Assembly (NCBI GenBank): GCA_016179685.1
Contig: JACPCR010000060.1
Coordinates: forward strand, 43,677-107,676
Direction: 5' to 3'
Length of the DNA: 64,000 nt
Origin: Planctomycetota bacterium
GTDB lineage: Bacteria > Planctomycetota > PUPC01 > JACPCR01
The translations under genes were made by a program, and so were the position numbers. Under the pieces are notes generated by a model. The model did not search any database, was not told the origin of the DNA, and saw only the letters and a program-made list of their open reading frames with translations. Below are positions 9,601-17,704 of this stretch, one piece after another; the first letter of the stretch is position 1; every line of letters starts with the position of its first letter.

Positions 9601-9642
9601 TATCCCTGTTCATCAGTGCCGGCGTATGGATGAACAGGAATG
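9601..9642. repeat. Degenerate family 1 hairpin before hisC
   Basis: TATCCCTGTTCATCAGTGC pairs imperfectly with GTATGGATGAACAGGAATG around CGGC. TATCCCTGTTC is the same outer arm seen in the copies near 24683, 26609 and 32399. It overlaps a possible upstream hisC start and argues for the later start. Confidence 0.55.
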
Positions 9643-9667
9643 TCAGCCTTCTGCCTGTTCCCTGGCC

Positions 9668-10726
9668 ATGTCTTATTTTCGACCCAACATCGAGGCCATG
9701 CAGGGCTATCAGCCGGGCGAGCAGCCGCGGGAGCAGGGGTTTATCAAGCTCAACACGAACGAGAACCCCTACCCGCCGTCGCCGAGGGTCCTTGACGCTC
9801 TGCGGGCCGCCTTGACGGAGGACCTCCGGAAGTACCCTGACCCCCTCTCTCAGGGCGTGCGGGAAAAGGCCGCAGAAGTTTATGGCCTGCGCCCCGATCA
9901 GGTCATCGTCGGGAACGGGTCGGACGACCTCTTGGCGATGGTCTGCCGGGCGTCTGCCGGCGAGGGCGACTTGATCGTGCAGCCGCGCCCGACCTACACC
10001 TTGTATGAGACGCTGGCCCGCATTCAGGGCGCGCGGCTGCTTTCCGTCCCGTTCGAGGATTTCGCCCGGCTGCCGAACGGACTGGTACAGAAGGGAGCGA
10101 AGGTCACGTTCGTGAGCAATCCGAACTCGCCGACGGGGACGGTGGTAACCACGGAAAGCTTGAGCGAGCTGGCGGACCGCGTGGACGGCATCCTGGTCGT
10201 CGACGAGGCCTACGTGGACTTCGCGGACTTCCACTCCTTGTCACTGTTGGACCGCCACGACAACGTGCTGGTGCTTCGGTCCTTCTCCAAGTCGTTTAGC
10301 CTTGCCGGGTTGCGAATTGGTCTGGGATTCGGATATCCGGCCCTGATCGACGGCCTGCTGAAGGTGAAAGATTCGTACAATCTGACGCGGTTGAGCCAGG
10401 CGGCGGCCCTGGCGGCGCTGGGGGACCTCAATTACATGCGCGAGATGGTGGCGCGGGTGCGGGCGACGCGCGAGGATTTGAGCGTGTCGCTGGCCCGACT
10501 GGGACTGGAAGTCTATGCCTCACAGTCCAACTTCCTCTGGGCTCGATGCCTTCGCCCGCCGGCCCGCCGTGTCTACGAGGAACTCAAGCGCCGCAAGATT
10601 TTGATTCGTTATTTCAACCATCCGGGCCTCCAGGATTGCCTGCGCATCACGGTGGGCACGCCCGAAGAGATCGAGGCCCTGGTGCGCGAATTGAGGTCCA
10701 TTCTGGAGGAGGCGGCAATGTCCTGA
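9668..10726 (+). CDS. hisC: Histidinol-phosphate aminotransferase
   Basis: A PLP-dependent class I/II aminotransferase that converts imidazole-acetol phosphate and glutamate to histidinol phosphate. LNTNENPYPPSP, GNGSDDLL, SNPNSPTG and VVDEAYVDF are classical HisC blocks. The PLP lysine is K208 in RSFSKSFSLAGLR. I chose ATG 9668 (MSYFRPNIEAM, 352 residues), which matches family length. The open frame extends up to 9557, but that part crosses a hairpin repeat and is probably not translated. hisB follows six bases after the stop. Confidence 0.95.
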   Translation: MSYFRPNIEAMQGYQPGEQPREQGFIKLNTNENPYPPSPRVLDALRAALTEDLRKYPDPLSQGVREKAAEVYGLRPDQVIVGNGSDDLLAMVCRASAGEGDLIVQPRPTYTLYETLARIQGARLLSVPFEDFARLPNGLVQKGAKVTFVSNPNSPTGTVVTTESLSELADRVDGILVVDEAYVDFADFHSLSLLDRHDNVLVLRSFSKSFSLAGLRIGLGFGYPALIDGLLKVKDSYNLTRLSQAAALAALGDLNYMREMVARVRATREDLSVSLARLGLEVYASQSNFLWARCLRPPARRVYEELKRRKILIRYFNHPGLQDCLRITVGTPEEIEALVRELRSILEEAAMS

Positions 10727-10732
10727 GGGACC

Positions 10733-11350
10733 GTGCCGAGAAACAACATGGGAAAGATGCGGGATGCACGGCGAGCGCGGGTGGAGCGCAAGACCCGGGA
10801 GACCGAGGTGGTGGTGGAGCTGGGTCTGGACGGGGAGGGCCGCAGCAACATCCACAGCGGCGTGCCGTTCCTCGACCACATGCTCGAGTTGTTCAGCAAA
10901 CACGGTTTTTTCGATCTGACCGTGGAGGCGAGGGGCGACCTAGCGGTGGACGATCACCACACGGTGGAGGACATCGGGATATGCCTCGGACAGGCGCTGT
11001 CGAAGGCGCTGGGAGACAAGATGGGCATTCGGCGCTTCGGCTCGGCCAGCGTGCCTCTGGACGAGGCGCTGGGGGTGGCCGTGGTGGACGTGAGCGGCCG
11101 CGCCTACCTCGCGCTGAGAGGCCGACTGGGAAAGCAGCGCGTAGGGACATTCGATCCGGCGCTCGTGCAAGATTTTTTCCAGGCCCTGGCATCGAACGCC
11201 GCTTTGACGATCCATCTGACCGTGCCCTATGGCCGGAACGCCCATCACAAGATCGAGTGCCTGTTCAAGGCCTTCTCACGCGCCCTGGCGGACGCGGTGT
11301 CCTACGATGCGCGACAGACGGGAGTCCCGTCGACGAAGGGCATGATCTAG
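10733..11350 (+). CDS. hisB: Imidazoleglycerol-phosphate dehydratase
   Basis: Dehydrates imidazoleglycerol phosphate to imidazole-acetol phosphate, the substrate of HisC just upstream. Two-fold repeated metal-binding motifs are visible: FLDHML (H49), DDHHTVED (H75, H76, E79) and, in the second half, HHKIECLFKAFSRAL. It is a monofunctional enzyme with no phosphatase domain. The GTG start at 10733 has GAGGGA very close; ATG 10748 or 10757 are alternatives that would shorten a variable N terminus. No other his genes occur in the window, so the pathway is split. Confidence 0.95.
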   Translation: MPRNNMGKMRDARRARVERKTRETEVVVELGLDGEGRSNIHSGVPFLDHMLELFSKHGFFDLTVEARGDLAVDDHHTVEDIGICLGQALSKALGDKMGIRRFGSASVPLDEALGVAVVDVSGRAYLALRGRLGKQRVGTFDPALVQDFFQALASNAALTIHLTVPYGRNAHHKIECLFKAFSRALADAVSYDARQTGVPSTKGMI

Positions 11351-11493
11351 GCCACAGGTCATCGCACGACCGCCCACTTCCCTCCCCCGCCTCCGCCTCC
11401 GCCCCTTGCGCCGCCATCACCGCCTATTCCTCACGGCGGGTCCCCATGTCCCCGTCTGGCTGACGAGCCTGCTCCGCGGTATGTTCAATGCTT

Positions 11494-12276
11494 ATGTGCC
11501 TGGTGATCCTACTTTTTCGGCCCGAAGAGGAATTTCCGCTGCTCCTGGCGGCGAATCGAGACGAGTTCTACGATCGACCCGGCGAGAGTCCCCAGCTCCT
11601 TTCGGCTTCTCCGAAAATTTGGGGCGGCCGGGACCCTCGTGCTGGAGGCACATGGCTGGGAGTGAACGAGCACGGCCTCGTGGTCGCTCTCACGGACGGG
11701 CCGCCGGAGTCCTTCGTGCCGGACCGCCGTTCCCGCGGCCTGCTCTGCCTCGAAGCCCTTCACGCCTCCTCGCTTGCGCACCTTCGGAACTGGCTGAAGG
11801 AGGAGTGCCGCCAGTCCGCCTATAATCGCTTCAACCTCGTCGCGTCCAACGGCCGCGAGGCCTGGGCGGCTTACGGGCCAGAGACCATCCGAACGGAATC
11901 CCTTTCGCCGGGCCTGCACCTCCTGGCGAATCGTCCGTCCATCGACGATCCGGAAACTCCCAAGCTGCGCCGATGCCGTCAGCTTCTCTCGGGCATCGAG
12001 GGTGAGGGCGCGGTCCCGGCCGTCCGCCGGCTGATGCAGGCCTGTGCTGACCATGGGGACGGTGGCCCCGATGCCGCGTGTGTGCACGGCGTCGGGCGTG
12101 GAACGCTTTCCAGCTCCCTTCTGGCGCTCCACCGCAGCGGACTCGCGTCCTCGCGTTATCTGCACGTCAACGCGCACCCCTGCGAGGCCGCGTTCGAAGA
12201 TTGGTCGCCCCTATTCCGGGGAGGATGCCGGGGCGCACCTCTACGGGCGCTTGACAGCGGCGGCCAGGAAGCTTAG
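11494..12276 (+). CDS. NRDE (TANGO2) family protein
   Basis: Starts MCLVILLF, then LLLAANRDEFYDRP (the NRDE signature) and WGGRDPRAGGTWLGVNEHG. This fits the NRDE/TANGO2 family, which has an N-terminal-nucleophile-like fold with Cys2. I prefer ATG 11494 over ATG 11488 because family members begin Met-Cys. The protein has 260 residues. The bacterial function is not established; eukaryotic TANGO2 has been linked to Golgi organisation and haem or lipid handling. The stop (TAG) lies in TTAGTAC, again resembling the end of family 1 repeats. The next gene starts 12 bases on. Confidence 0.82.
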   Translation: MCLVILLFRPEEEFPLLLAANRDEFYDRPGESPQLLSASPKIWGGRDPRAGGTWLGVNEHGLVVALTDGPPESFVPDRRSRGLLCLEALHASSLAHLRNWLKEECRQSAYNRFNLVASNGREAWAAYGPETIRTESLSPGLHLLANRPSIDDPETPKLRRCRQLLSGIEGEGAVPAVRRLMQACADHGDGGPDAACVHGVGRGTLSSSLLALHRSGLASSRYLHVNAHPCEAAFEDWSPLFRGGCRGAPLRALDSGGQEA

Positions 12277-12287
12277 TACATCCCACC

Positions 12288-13373
12288 ATGAATTGGCGTG
12301 ACCATCCTTGGGCTGGCGTGTTTCCGGCGACCCTGTGTCCCTTCCACGCGGACGAGTCGATCGACGAAGAAGGGCTTCGCCTCTATATTCGCGAGCTGGT
12401 GGCCTTCGAGGGCATCTGCGGGCTCACCTGCAACGGCCACACGGGCGAGATCATGTCCCTCCGGCCCGGGGAGCGAGCCGCGGTCACCCGCGTCGTGGCG
12501 CAGGAGGCGCGCTGCGGCGTCCGGCGAGTCAAGACCATTTCGGGAGTCAGCGCTGAAGGCAGCCTCGAGGCCATCGACCATGCGCTGGCCGCCAAGGAAG
12601 CCGGCGCAGACGCCATCCTGCTCATGCCGCCTCATCACTGGCTGCGGTTCGGCCGCTCCAGCGAGACCGCGATCGGTTTCTTCCAGGACGTTGCCGAAGG
12701 CGCGGGCATCCCCATCGTGGTGCATCAGTATCCGGCCTGGACGAAGGCGGGTTACACGCTCGAAGAGATGCTCGAAATGGTGAACATCCCCCAGGTGGTC
12801 TGTATCAAGATGGGGACGAGGGACATGGCCCGCTGGCTTTATGATTATGAAAGGATCAAGGAAGCCGCGCCGCGCATCAGCATCGTGACCTGCCACGACG
12901 AGTATCTGCTACCCACCCTGCTCGAGGCCGCGGACGGCGCCCTCGTCGGATTCGCCGGGTTCGCCCCTGAACTGATCGTCGAAATGGTCCATGCCGCGCT
13001 CGATGGCGACCTCCCCGCGGCACGCCGCGCCCAGAAAAAGGTCGCTGCCCTCGCCCGAGTCATCTATCGGTTCGGCGAGCCATCGAGCAATGCCCACCAG
13101 CGGATGAAATGCGCCCGCTGGCTCATGGGGAGGTTCCCCAGCCCAACCGTCCGCAGGCCCCTCCGGCCCCTCCCGGAGGCGGAAGTCGCCCGCATCCGGT
13201 CCGAACTCGAGGCACTCGGCTACGACACCGGGATATCTCCGTCGCTCCACCCGCCCGGCTGCACGACTGCACAGATAGGCAAGAAACTCAAGAGGGCAAC
13301 AAAACGGGACCGCGAAATGTCGTCAGGGGCCAGAGTTCGGGGTTCGAGCGGTGTTCAGGATTCCGGCGACTGA
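12288..13373 (+). CDS. DapA-family (dihydrodipicolinate synthase-like) aldolase
   Basis: A TIM-barrel class I aldolase/lyase. The family carboxylate-binding region reads LTCNGHTGE, the catalytic tyrosine is Y148 (HQYPAW) and the Schiff-base lysine is K174 (VCIKMG). Divergent spacing and the Cys in LTCNGH argue against true DapA; a sugar-acid or hydroxyproline-type lyase is more likely (inference). The ORF is 361 residues against about 300 for the family. The last ~45 residues are basic, low in family signal and run into repeat-like DNA, so the natural end may have been lost. Confidence 0.8.
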   Translation: MNWRDHPWAGVFPATLCPFHADESIDEEGLRLYIRELVAFEGICGLTCNGHTGEIMSLRPGERAAVTRVVAQEARCGVRRVKTISGVSAEGSLEAIDHALAAKEAGADAILLMPPHHWLRFGRSSETAIGFFQDVAEGAGIPIVVHQYPAWTKAGYTLEEMLEMVNIPQVVCIKMGTRDMARWLYDYERIKEAAPRISIVTCHDEYLLPTLLEAADGALVGFAGFAPELIVEMVHAALDGDLPAARRAQKKVAALARVIYRFGEPSSNAHQRMKCARWLMGRFPSPTVRRPLRPLPEAEVARIRSELEALGYDTGISPSLHPPGCTTAQIGKKLKRATKRDREMSSGARVRGSSGVQDSGD

Positions 13374-13527
13374 TGGCCGGTCACTGCCCGCTTCACACCT
13401 GACACCCTCCACCCCTGCTGCCGGCCCTCTGCGCCTCGGTGGTTTTCGCAGGAGTCCAAAGGAAGATCCACTCGCTCACGCCCGTAGCTCTGATTGAAAT
13501 ACCGAGACCGTAAGGGCTTTCGTTCCT

Positions 13528-13741
13528 CCGCCAGGGTTGGGCCGGCGAAGCCGGGCCAATCCCGGCTCTGAAATCCGCGAGCCCGAAGGAGAAATGCCGC
13601 CGTCCATCGAGCGTCTGCATTTCTTGATGAAATCCGCCTCCAAGGCGGATTTCATCAAGAACATCTTCTCTTCCCCGCCAGGGTTGGGCCGGCGAAGCCG
13701 GGCCAATCCCGGCTCTGAAATCCGCGAGCCCGAAGGGCGCA
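13528..13741. repeat. Composite family 2 repeat: two 62-bp direct copies around a palindrome
   Basis: 13528-13589 and 13675-13736 are near-identical direct repeats beginning CCGCCAGGGTTGGGCCGGCG and ending GCGAGCCCGAAGG. Between them, 13621-13639 and 13643-13661 form a perfect 19-bp stem (TTGATGAAATCCGCCT/AGGCGGATTTCATCAA) with loop CCA. An AGAAATG...CATTTCTT pair lies at about 13591-13625. The whole block fills the gap before the MBOAT gene. Confidence 0.9.
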
Positions 13742-13787
13742 GCGGATTTCACTAGACGCTTATTTTTGTTCCGTCCGGATAGCCCGT

Positions 13788-15212
13788 TTGCTCTTCAACA
13801 CCCTCGATTTTGCGCTCTTCTTCGCCGTCGTCCTGGCCCTCTATTTTCTGCTGCCGGAGGGATGGCGGCGCGCCCTGCTCCTGGCGGCAAGCCTCTTCTT
13901 CTATGGCTACTGGGATTGGCGTTTCCTCGGCCTGATGGCGGCTTCGATCCTGGCCGCCTACGTCGCCGGCAGGGTCATCGAAAGCAGCGTGGCCGCCCGC
14001 CGCCGGCGCGCGGCCCTCTGGGTAGGTATTGCTTTCAACCTCCTCCTCCTCGGCGTTTTCAAGTACTTCAACTTTTTCGCTGACAGCCTCGCCGCGCTCC
14101 TCCGGTCCCTGGGCATGCAGGAGGCCGCGCCGCCGGCCCTGCGCATCGCCCTGCCCGTTGGGATTTCTTTCTTTACCTTCCAGGCCGTCGGATACGTCGC
14201 CGACGTCTATCGCGGGAAGATTCGGGCCGAAATCAGCCCCCTGGATACCGCTCTCTTCATAGCCTTTTTCCCCCAGCTCGTCGCAGGGCCGATCGAGCGG
14301 GCGAGCCGCCTGCTCCCCCAGCTTAAGGCGCATCCTACGGCCCACCGTGAACAAGTCGCCTCCGGCGCGTACTGGATATGCTGGGGACTCTTCAAGAAGG
14401 TATTCATCGCCGACAATCTCGCCCTCTTCGTCGAACCGATCTTCGACCGGCCAGGCAGCGCGCCCGGAGGACTCCTGGTTCTCTTCGGCCTCTACGCCTT
14501 CGCCTTCCAGATTTACTGCGATTTCTCGGGTTACACGGACATCGCCGCCGGGTCAGCCCGTTGCCTCGGGATCGAGCTTTCCCGGAATTTCGATCTTCCT
14601 TATCTGGCCACCTCGCCCCGGGACTTCTGGCGTCGCTGGCACATCACGCTTTCGGAATGGTTGCGCGATTATCTGTACATTCCCCTCGGCGGCAGCCGAG
14701 GCAGCGCCTGGGCGACCGCCCGCAATCTCTTTCTGACCATGCTCCTCGGCGGCCTCTGGCACGGCGCAGCCTGGACTTTTGTTCTCTGGGGCACCTTTCA
14801 CGGCCTGCTCCTGCTGCTCCATCGTGGACTGGCATCCTTCTTGCCCGCGCCGGAGACACGCGCATCTCTCCGCAGGCTCTGGTGGAGCGTGCGCGTGGTG
14901 ACGATGTTCCACCTCGTCTGCTTCGGCTGGCTGATCTTCCGCGCGCCCGACCTTCGCCAGGCCGTCTCCCTTCTCGGGCAGGTGCTGTTCCATTTCGACT
15001 TCAGCGCGGACGTCGTGCCTCTCGCGCTCCGGCTGCTTTTCTATGTATGGCCCCTGGCGCTCGTGCAGACCGCCCAGGCCATCACCGGCCGCACCGAGGT
15101 TCTCTCCGCTCTCCCCTGGCCCGCGCGGGGTATTCTTTATGCCCTCGGCTTCCTTCTCTTCATCCTTTTTGGCGCTTTTGAAAGCCGTGAATTCATCTAT
15201 TTCCAGTTTTAG
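13788..15212 (+). CDS. MBOAT-family membrane O-acyltransferase (AlgI/DltB-like)
   Basis: A 474-residue polytopic inner-membrane protein. It begins LFNTLDFALFF as typical AlgI-type proteins do, so the TTG at 13788 is taken as start. Around ten hydrophobic segments are visible. The MBOAT hallmark is LGGLWHGAAWTFVLWG with the catalytic His at residue 325, preceded by DFWRRWHITLSEWLRDYLYIP. It moves acyl groups across the membrane onto a surface glycan; the acceptor is unknown. The downstream SGNH-type protein is its natural partner, as with AlgI and AlgJ or PatA and PatB. Confidence 0.9.
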   Translation: MLFNTLDFALFFAVVLALYFLLPEGWRRALLLAASLFFYGYWDWRFLGLMAASILAAYVAGRVIESSVAARRRRAALWVGIAFNLLLLGVFKYFNFFADSLAALLRSLGMQEAAPPALRIALPVGISFFTFQAVGYVADVYRGKIRAEISPLDTALFIAFFPQLVAGPIERASRLLPQLKAHPTAHREQVASGAYWICWGLFKKVFIADNLALFVEPIFDRPGSAPGGLLVLFGLYAFAFQIYCDFSGYTDIAAGSARCLGIELSRNFDLPYLATSPRDFWRRWHITLSEWLRDYLYIPLGGSRGSAWATARNLFLTMLLGGLWHGAAWTFVLWGTFHGLLLLLHRGLASFLPAPETRASLRRLWWSVRVVTMFHLVCFGWLIFRAPDLRQAVSLLGQVLFHFDFSADVVPLALRLLFYVWPLALVQTAQAITGRTEVLSALPWPARGILYALGFLLFILFGAFESREFIYFQF

Positions 15213-15249
15213 CCGCCATTTCTCATCCCGCCGGGATGAGAAATCCGGG

Positions 15250-15296
15250 CTAGTAGACGAGTTCGGAAGTGCACCCGCACTTTCGAACAGGGATAC
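15250..15296. repeat. Family 1 hairpin between acyltransferase genes
   Basis: GTTCGGAAGTGC and GCACTTTCGAAC (one mismatch) flank ACCC at about 15261-15288. The left side carries CTAGTAGACGA and the right side carries AGGGATACGAG. It divides the MBOAT and SGNH genes. Confidence 0.8.
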
Positions 15297-15425
15297 GAGT
15301 GAAGCGCTGCCGCATCCAACAGTCTTCAGGACTCAAGACTCAGGAAGCGCGCGCCATGTTGCGGCTCCAAGACTGAAAAATTAACATGAGGTGGTCATTC
15401 TTAGACCAGAACTGCTCCAGACCCC

Positions 15426-16535
15426 ATGCTTGGTCCGGCATTCGCCACGTCCCTGCGCGCCGCCGTCGTCGCTGCCGCTCTCATTCTTCTCGCCGACGCC
15501 GGCTTCAGCCGGTTCGCCCGCGGCATCCTGACGGACCACACGCTTCTCTATACCCTTCAGCGGGAGCGCGCTGAGGGACCCAGGGCCGAGATACTCTTTC
15601 TGGGCGACTCGACACTGGGCTACTCGGTGGACGCGGAAGAGGTCAGCCGTGAGGCCCATCGGACGGCACGCTGCCTCGCCCTGGTCGGCTACTTCGGCGC
15701 CTACGGTGATTTCAGGCTTCTGAAAGAAACCCTGGACCGGGGCCGAGCACCGGACGCCGTCGTCCTCATGCACGTCTATGACGCCTGGGAACGAGATATC
15801 CATCCTGTCCTTTACAACCGGTGCGTCCCTCCCTTGAGAGAAGCAGCCGGTGAATTCCTCCTTCGACGCCGTGAGCCTATGCGGATGATGGATATCCTTC
15901 TGGGCCGTGCCCTGGTCGTCTATCGCTACAAGTCCTTGATCCAAAACGCGCTGGTCCAAAACTTTCTGCCGCTTCTGCCTCTCGACACCGATCCACGGGC
16001 GGCGAAGATGGATGTCTTGGCTGAGTTCCACCGGAGGAACGGCTGGTCTTCCCTCGGGGAACTCGAGGCCAGAAACCAGAAAATCCGGAAGGAGGTCCTT
16101 GACCTGGGCTATTACCCGGTTGAGCCCTTCTGGGAGAATGCCCTGGAAGAGGATATCCAGGACCATGAGCAGTTTGTGAAGTCGAACCGCTTTCGCATCT
16201 CCCCGGACAACCTTTACTGGCTGGATCGTACCGTGGAGACCGCTGCCGCAGCCGGCATACCCGTCTATTTCGCCTATGGGCCCATACTTCGGGAGTGCCT
16301 GGAATCCCCGCGCTTTCAGCTTTACCTGAGCGATCTGAGAGCTTTTTTCGCGGAGTATGCGCGCACCCACACGGGGTTTGCGGTCCTCAGCGAGGACTTC
16401 TACGCCACGGATCGCCGCGAGGCGATCAATGCGATCGACCATGTCCAACTCGAGGGCAGGATACGGTACACTCGGCATCTCACGCGGCTGCTTTCCGCCG
16501 TGCTCGACAGGGTGAATCCATCCGTTCAGCAATAG
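15426..16535 (+). CDS. SGNH-hydrolase-like partner of the MBOAT acyltransferase
   Basis: A 369-residue protein with an N-terminal membrane anchor or signal (AAVVAAALILLADAGF). An SGNH block I follows, FLGDSTLGYS with the candidate nucleophile S62. A late D338-H339 pair (NAIDHVQLEG) fits block V. This layout matches AlgJ/AlgX-like or DHHW periplasmic transferases that pass acyl groups from MBOAT partners to polysaccharide. The start at ATG 15426 places the hydrophobic segment properly. Similarity to any named family is weak by eye; the assignment rests on motifs and on the neighbour. Confidence 0.68.
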   Translation: MLGPAFATSLRAAVVAAALILLADAGFSRFARGILTDHTLLYTLQRERAEGPRAEILFLGDSTLGYSVDAEEVSREAHRTARCLALVGYFGAYGDFRLLKETLDRGRAPDAVVLMHVYDAWERDIHPVLYNRCVPPLREAAGEFLLRRREPMRMMDILLGRALVVYRYKSLIQNALVQNFLPLLPLDTDPRAAKMDVLAEFHRRNGWSSLGELEARNQKIRKEVLDLGYYPVEPFWENALEEDIQDHEQFVKSNRFRISPDNLYWLDRTVETAAAAGIPVYFAYGPILRECLESPRFQLYLSDLRAFFAEYARTHTGFAVLSEDFYATDRREAINAIDHVQLEGRIRYTRHLTRLLSAVLDRVNPSVQQ

Positions 16536-16581
16536 TGCCGCGCTATTCCTGAGCGGATTTGCCCTCGCGAGTGTCGCGTCA

Positions 16582-16678
16582 TCGGTTTGAAGGTTTGGAC
16601 CACCCGCGAAGCCGCCACCCGTCGGCCTCAAACCGACGAGTCTTTTCTCGTCCTCGTCGTCGTGAACGAGGACGAGAA
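16582..16678. repeat. Two nested short inverted repeats
   Basis: TCGGTTTGA (16582-16590) pairs with TCAAACCGA (16628-16636). Next, TTCTCGTCCTCGT (16645-16657) pairs perfectly with ACGAGGACGAGAA (16666-16678). The position after the SGNH gene would suit a transcription end, but there is no T-run. Confidence 0.6.
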
Positions 16679-16715
16679 CACACAGCCATCGAAGACTTGT
16701 CTCCTTTCTTACGGC

Positions 16716-16745
16716 TTTGACCTTTGAGTACTCCTTGAATATAGT
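16716..16745 (+). promoter_or_regulatory. Possible sigma70-type promoter of a PhyH gene
   Basis: TTTGAC at 16716-16721 and TATAGT at 16740-16745 are 18 bases apart. The ATG of the next gene is only eight bases past the -10, and no Shine-Dalgarno is visible. The transcript could therefore be leaderless. Prediction from sequence only. Confidence 0.4.
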
Positions 16746-16753
16746 CCTTGGTC

Positions 16754-17620
16754 ATGGAAACGACTCCAGGTATCGAAATGCAGTTGCAATTTGATCCCGG
16801 CGCTCCGCCTCATGATCCGCACCTCTACGATTGCGTGGGGGTTGCCGATGGGGTGGAACGCCTCGAGGACGTGGACGAGTCGGCCATAGCCCGCTATCGG
16901 GAACAGGGCTACCTCGTCATTGAGCGTGCTTTCGGGTCCGAAGAGGTGCAGGCCGCGCTGGAGGGTCTTGTCGGCCTGATCCTGGGAAAGAGCCCGGAGT
17001 TCAAGAACATCCTGTTCGAGGCCAAGGCCCGGGAGATTCTGCCGACGCTTTCCGTGGACCAGAGGCAGGACGCGGTGCGGAAGCTGATGAGTTTCACGAG
17101 ATTCGACCCGGGCCTGCGGGCCTTGGCCGAGCACCCCAGGCTTCTGGCCGTCATCCATCGCCTTTTGGCGGGGCCTCACGAGTTGTTCCAGGAAATGGCG
17201 CTGATCAAGCCGCCACGGCTGGGCCGAGAGAAGCCCTGGCATCAAGATCATTCCTATTTCGACCTTCCTTTGGATTGCCCCATCATCGGGGTGTGGATCG
17301 CCCTGGACGAAACGACCATCGAGAACGGTTGCATGCACATCATGCCCGGCTGGCATCGGACGCCGCGGGTGCATTTTAACCGCCGAGACTGGCAAATCTG
17401 CGATGGGGAAATGCTGGGCCATCCGTGTCTAGCCGTTCCTCTACGGCCCGGAGGCTGCCTGTTGTTCGACGGCAAGCTCCCGCACGGCACCCCTGCCAAC
17501 ACCTCCTCGAAACGAAGGAGGGCTGTCCAGTATCATTACATTCCAGCGGTGGCCCGGCGCACTTCGAAGGCTGAACGCATGGCCGTCTTCGGCAGCGAGG
17601 GCAAGAACGTCTCCTGTTAG
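16754..17620 (+). CDS. Phytanoyl-CoA dioxygenase (PhyH) family protein
   Basis: A non-haem Fe(II)/2-oxoglutarate oxygenase of 288 residues. The iron triad is H163-x-D165 (PWHQDHSYF) and H244 (LPHGTPAN), and an Arg for 2-oxoglutarate follows in RRRAVQYHY. GVWIALDETTIENGCMHIMPG is the usual core strand. Start ATG 16754 is chosen over TTG 16748. Bacterial members hydroxylate diverse small molecules, so the substrate cannot be given. It is transcribed alone and is only distantly related to the second PhyH gene at 22368-23183. Confidence 0.85.
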   Translation: METTPGIEMQLQFDPGAPPHDPHLYDCVGVADGVERLEDVDESAIARYREQGYLVIERAFGSEEVQAALEGLVGLILGKSPEFKNILFEAKAREILPTLSVDQRQDAVRKLMSFTRFDPGLRALAEHPRLLAVIHRLLAGPHELFQEMALIKPPRLGREKPWHQDHSYFDLPLDCPIIGVWIALDETTIENGCMHIMPGWHRTPRVHFNRRDWQICDGEMLGHPCLAVPLRPGGCLLFDGKLPHGTPANTSSKRRRAVQYHYIPAVARRTSKAERMAVFGSEGKNVSC

Positions 17621-17634
17621 CCCACGTTTCTCGC

Positions 17635-17675
17635 ACGACGTGTTCGAAATGCGCCCTACGGGCTTCGACTCGAAC
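17635..17675. repeat. Short GTTCGAA-type repeat
   Basis: TCGCACGACGTGTTCGAAAT followed by GCGCCCTACGGGCTTCGACTCGAAC matches 55357-55405 closely. GTTCGA and TCGAAC form the outer stem, and GCCC/GGGC forms the inner one. Confidence 0.7.
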
Positions 17676-17704
17676 AAATTTAGAGGAATGTCCGCAGCGA
17701 CAGT

